Positions 60,285-64,000 of a DNA stretch of 64,000 nt are shown piece by piece. Source of the stretch: Tethya wilhelma (Eukaryota; Porifera; Demospongiae; Tethyida; Tethyidae). The DNA lies in contig CAXIPT010000003.1 of NCBI GenBank assembly GCA_964030475.1, forward strand, positions 2,269,761 through 2,333,760. Reading direction: 5' to 3'. The notes under the pieces are model-generated. The model did not search any database. It saw only the letters and a program-made list of their open reading frames with translations, and was not told the DNA's origin. How positions within the stretch are numbered: the stretch's first letter is position 1; each line of letters opens with the position of its first letter. Made by a program: the position numbers and the translations under genes.

Positions 60285-60620
60285 TCCTATTGTGCCTTCT
60301 GAAATATTTTTATATCCTACTACTATATTCTCACTCTGTATAATTATGTACATGTATCTTCAACACCCATGTAGGCTATGCTGAGTGTTTGTACTCCTGA
60401 AACAGTCAGAATGCTCCAAGCTAAGATACTTTAATAACACACTTACAACTAAGTGGCTCTGGACTGTGTCACTGCAAGCTAGCTTAAGGATTGATGGATG
60501 GTAAGCAACCCTCATATTACACACACATTATGTAATGCCACTCACATCTACCCTGTATGTCATTCAAACCCATCACTAATTGTGTCAGGCTGTCTCCCTA
60601 GCTGCTTGTTTGTTACGGGC
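60170..60620 (+). repeat. Dispersed repeat with splice-donor-like site, copy 4
   Basis: Has (CA)n at 60262-60283, CACTGCAAGCTAGC, AAGGATTGATGGATG|GTAAGC (donor at 60501) and ATGCCACTCACATCTACCC. Confidence 0.6.
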
Positions 60621-61479
60621 TACCGTTTGCTCATGAATATTTTAATGAGCACGCGTAGTTATTTTAGTGCGGAGCAAACCGCAACTTGTGCAAAACTGTT
60701 GGCATGATTTTTTGGCGTCAGTTTTTTTCCAAAGTATTCCGCGTGTGACTGTATAAAGTGGCTCTTTTTAACCGGATTGTACGTGGGCAGGGCCAGATTT
60801 AAAAAGAAATTTGACAGCACGTTCAACGACAGAGAAACGGCAGCTTTTGTCTTCACTTCTGCTGCAGAATCACGACAAGAAGTAAGTTTGAGCTACCATT
60901 TTTTTCATACTATAAGAAAGAGAAGCCAACCGAATAGATCTGGCCCTGCAGAGAGTTGGAAATAAGCGTCTAACGCTCCCATAGTCGATCTGGAACGCTG
61001 CCTCTTGAAATAAACTGACGCCAAAAATTTTTGGCTATACTCTTTCTGTTGGTATCTCTGAGTGTAGTAAGCCTGCTAAGGTTGTCTTTTCGCTGTTTAG
61101 GCCTGAAAGTTAAAAAGAATAACTGTCTAAGCTGTTGTTTAAAATTTGGCAAGAAATTGCTGCAGTAATTTGCCAAAAAGAAACCTTTTATTCTTGCTCA
61201 TTAAATATTCATATGCTAGCATAATGTGGTTTGGGAATGCCGCCAGAAGTGAAATAATGCATGGTGCTTGAAATTTTGAAATCAGTTGGATTTTTAAAAA
61301 GTTGTTCAAATCTTTCTACCAGCATTCTCAGCCCAGATTGACATTAGAATGTACACATGCCTACACTGATACTATGACATGATACTATTTTGACCACATG
61401 TCCATACTTTATGATTGCCTATAAGTGCCTTCCGGCTTTTGTATCTTCACTACCCTGAGACTGAGGCTACATGGTGATA
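60621..61479. other. Possible diverged element and spacer
   Basis: GCTCATGAATATTTTAATGAGC near 60630 and TGCTCATTAAATATTCATATGC near 61196, and GGCGTCAGTTTTT near 60715 versus CTGACGCCAAAAATTTTTGG near 61013, suggest a decayed inverted-repeat element. No gene supported. Confidence 0.3.
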
Positions 61480-61620
61480 TATAGCATGACTGTGTTTATA
61501 ATGCTGAAGAAGCCAGACTGCTAACTGTATATAAGATGTCCCAATGAGCCACTTATACTAACAAAATCCATGGCTTTGACTGCCACGGTCTCCAAGGATC
61601 AGATGGTAAGTTACTGGTGT
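61480..61620 (+). repeat. Diverged copy 5 of the donor-containing repeat
   Basis: Shares AAGATGTCCC, CCACTTATA, GACTGCCACGGTCTCCAAGGAT and ends CAGATG|GTAAGT (donor at 61606). Here a frame reading NKIHGFDCHGLQGSD to the donor would join in phase to an open stretch at 62939 (GLTPHEPEVEEKKK), so a spliced gene is possible. Confidence 0.35.
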
Positions 61621-61968
61621 ACATGTTCTTGAGCATATATAATCAGCAATTAATCCATATTATCATCCAAACATTTGGTTACTACTTATGCAATCCATTT
61701 TCATACATAATAATTATAGCTATACTTAGTATACTGTTACCAGCAATTGATGTCAGTACCATCTCAAATTACTCAGTCAGTATTTTTAAACAATGTTAAC
61801 TGCATTATAGTTATATATTGCAATTTTTGTGTACAATTCACACTACATGTGAAATTGTAACAAAAAGAAGTTGGTCATTCTAAAAACATTTCTATGCATG
61901 CATGGTTTTCCCTATAGTCCCATTCCCAGGCCGGCCTTCTCCATGGACTTGTTGACCATCTTTACCAT

Positions 61969-62332
61969 CAGGGGCGTAGCCAGGATTTAGAAGTAGGAGG
62001 TGCGCGCGCGAAGCGCGCGAAAAATTTCTAGGTACCACGCCCACTAATTAGTGCACGTGACCCGTTCCCGTAACCTTTGAACTCTAGTTTGCGAGCAGCT
62101 TTGAGCGCTCGAGTGCTCTCGATCGAGCTAGCATGAACTAAACTGCTCTAAAGTTTGTCTTTCAAGCGTTTGAGGTCTAAATCTTAAATAACTAGCTTCA
62201 AGGAATAAACAAGTAAGTATAAAATGGCTCGAGTAGCTATTAATAAAGCCAATTATTAGTCATTCTCTTCTTCCGCTCAAGCTCAAAGGGGGTGCTCGAG
62301 CACCTCTTGAACCCCCTCTGGCTACGCCACTG
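61969..62332. mobile_element. 364-bp TIR element with 5-bp duplication
   Basis: The ends CAGGGGCGTAGCCAGG and CTGGCTACGCCACTG are inverted; ACCAT flanks both sides. The internal GCGCGCGAAGCGCGCGAAAAA and CACGCCCAC match the 365-bp element at 44912. Confidence 0.8.
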
Positions 62333-62341
62333 ACCATATTA

Positions 62342-62524
62342 CAGTATACACAATCCACTAAAATTTTCCCTGCGAATTTCTATTCAGGACGAAAACGCAA
62401 AAATTTTCCCCCGGGAAAAATTCCCGCTATCTCAACATTAAGTGACGACCTTGTACCTTACAAATTTCGGTCGGGGAAAATTTTCGCCAAACCGTGAAAT
62501 TCGCAAAAATTTCCCGCTATACGG
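62342..62524. mobile_element. TA-flanked TIR element of about 183 bp
   Basis: The right end is TTTCCCGCTATACGG next to TA; the left end CAGTATACACAATCC is diverged. It resembles 38376-38590 at the tips. Confidence 0.5.
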
Positions 62525-62609
62525 TATATCTCTTGATGGAACAAGTTGGACTGGAGAAAAAGGGTATTGTTTCCTAGTACATTATGCAATAGTATACGTA
62601 TACACAGAG

Positions 62610-62749
62610 CTAGGAGGTACGACACGCGAGTGTCAATTATCGCATTCCAATTACGTGACCACTATAGTTCAGTGGATTTGGTCACGTGCACCTACCATGC
62701 TGAGTCAGCAAAAGCATTGAATTGCCACTTGCGTGTCGTACCTCCTCTG
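62610..62749. mobile_element. Relative of the 178-bp palindromic element
   Basis: AGGAGGTACGACACGCGAGTG is mirrored by CACTTGCGTGTCGTACCTCC; about 140 bp, more diverged than 55942-56119. Confidence 0.7.
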
Positions 62750-63650
62750 ACATAATACATAATAATGACATGTACATTGACTGATATAATTATGTGACTG
62801 TATATCTTCTGCTATCATAATGATGCCATCCCAAGGCTCTAGTTTATTATCCATCCTATATATAGTGTCTGTTGATGTGTCCAAGACCCCTTACTCTCCA
62901 TGTCTTAAGAGTGTGTTAATGTCTCTTCCCCTCCAGCTGGATTGACTCCTCATGAACCAGAGGTAGAAGAGAAGAAGAAGACGATAAAGACATCCTTTCT
63001 CTTCACTCTCAACACAAAAGTCAGTCAAGATATAATATTATAGAGGTCGATGGATGGACACACAAAGACAGTGATATTTGATGACGACCACATACTTGAA
63101 GGAATTGGTAAGTACAATTTGTAGTTTAGCCTGAGGTTTAGCTGTGGTCATTAGGATACAATAGAAATGTGTTCTATTTGGATTTTATATTTGAAGTGTG
63201 GATCGAGGTATAATAATGATGGTTATAAATTATATATGGAAAATTTGTTGAATAAGAGTATATATTGGCATTAATTTTCACGATATCTGCCATGCAGATC
63301 CAGTGAAAGTCTTTGTGTACATATATGTGACATGTTGAGAGTTAATGTAAATAATAATTAATTTTGATGTTGAGGAATTTATAATACTATAAGGATGAAC
63401 TTATAGCAAACCATGCATTATACTATTGTGAAACTCAGTCTGATTTGAGCATACCTCAACAATAACTATTATAATATTAATTTTAGTGATGAGCTTCTAT
63501 ATACATGCTCACTACGCATGTGTGGGTCTATTAAGAATTAATTTTCATTACATCACAATTTTATAAGTACAAAATCCTAGTAAATAATTGACCAGAATAA
63601 TGTGGGTTATACTGGATGATATAATATTATACTGTATTTTGTTTAAAACT
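62750..63650. other. Spacer with a possible exon on the plus strand
   Basis: A pyrimidine tract and CAG at 62936-62938 precede an open stretch (GLTPHEPEVEEKKKTIKTSF) to a TAG near 63046. A further segment ends at GAATTG|GTAAGT near 63111. Coding status is uncertain. Confidence 0.3.
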
Positions 63651-64000
63651 TCAACTATAGTTAAAATGAAATCCATTGTAGCCATTGAAGTGAATGCGTT
63701 GATCTAAATCTTTTCCTGTACATGAGTCACCAGAAAAATAAATTATTATAAGTGTTTTCAGAGTGTGATTTTTTAGAAGAGCATCATTGAGAGTGAGAAC
63801 CTGGTCCTGGGTGAAGTGAAAGCCTAGTAATCCCAAAGTTTCCAATGTTTGATTATTACAGAGCAGTTCAACCAATGATGATACATGTTCAGGCATCCTT
63901 TTTTCAGCAGCATCTGATGATTGCTGCTCCAAAGACTGCGGGTCTGATGCGAAGCTCACAATGTACATCATAAAGCTCTTAGCATACATGTTCTTAGACA
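63651..64000 (-). CDS. 3' end of a second NLR gene (LRR region), continues past the window
   Basis: The minus frame is open from the window edge to the stop at 63651. It aligns with the end of the NLR at 48577: KNMYAKSF versus KNVYAKNL, SLVELLCNNQTLETLGLLGF versus SLVELLCTNQTLETLELCGY, and NHTLKTL. The tail differs (KDLDQRIHFNGYNGFHFNYS). It is intact as far as seen and in the same orientation as the other NLR copies, so the locus is a tandem NLR group interrupted by the secreted-gene duplication. Confidence 0.8.
   Translation of the reverse strand, partial: SKNMYAKSFMMYIVSFASDPQSLEQQSSDAAEKRMPEHVSSLVELLCNNQTLETLGLLGFHFTQDQVLTLNDALLKNHTLKTLIIIYFSGDSCTGKDLDQRIHFNGYNGFHFNYS

Noticed and set aside
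60777..61176. Short open frames on both strands near 60.8-61.2 kb
   Set aside because: They lie in what looks like a decayed inverted-repeat element and resemble no protein I know.

Overview
The window looks like nuclear DNA of a marine demosponge, most like Amphimedon queenslandica. The evidence is AT-rich intergenic DNA full of CATGCATG and ATAATTAT strings, short GT-AG introns, many foldback elements, a DEATH-NACHT-LRR gene of the type expanded in that sponge, and large single-exon receptor-like genes. The species is an inference from these traits; no search was run. A run of Ns at 4286-4461 marks an assembly gap.

Layout. 1-2313 (+): the last six exons of a cytochrome P450 most like the CYP20 family. 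2909-7631 (-): a complete secreted animal heme peroxidase in three exons; its 1.6 kb second intron holds a hairpin transposable element and the N gap. 9.5-35.3 kb (+): a cluster of one gene family with an N-terminal signal peptide, a beta-helix-like repeat ectodomain, a Cys-rich neck and a C-terminal domain of about eight membrane segments. One copy (31448-35341, 1297 aa) is intact. The others are a frameshifted copy (12272-15507), a copy with one frameshift and two TGA stops (22631-26603), two copies reduced to promoter plus signal peptide plus the first 120-185 codons (18008, 30128), and several C-terminal relics. Remains of a Psq/DDE (Tigger/Jerky-like) transposase are fused to one truncated copy.

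35.5-41 kb is a repeat-rich stretch with duplicated, broken exons that look like a RhoGAP gene, plus several foldback and TIR elements. 41302-41887 (-) is a two-exon secreted di-cysteine repeat protein resembling galaxin. 43.5-48.1 kb holds a decayed NLR pseudogene containing an apparently perfect 1932-bp tandem duplication. 48577-51811 (-) is an intact three-exon DEATH-NACHT-LRR gene (940 aa). 53257-54138 (-) is a secreted protein of a family I know only as uncharacterised; a 2.6 kb duplication carries a second copy (57753-58637) disabled by a 3-bp insertion that makes a stop. The window ends in the 3' end of a second NLR gene (63651-64000, -).

Taken together this is a rapidly turning-over accessory region dominated by surface, secreted and intracellular immune-like genes (receptor family, NLRs, peroxidase, secreted Cys-rich proteins), with nonautonomous DNA transposons between and inside them. 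Several insertions can be proved inside the window because an empty site survives in a paralogous segment. The receptor-like cluster is the best candidate for an undescribed system. Its function is not known from the sequence.
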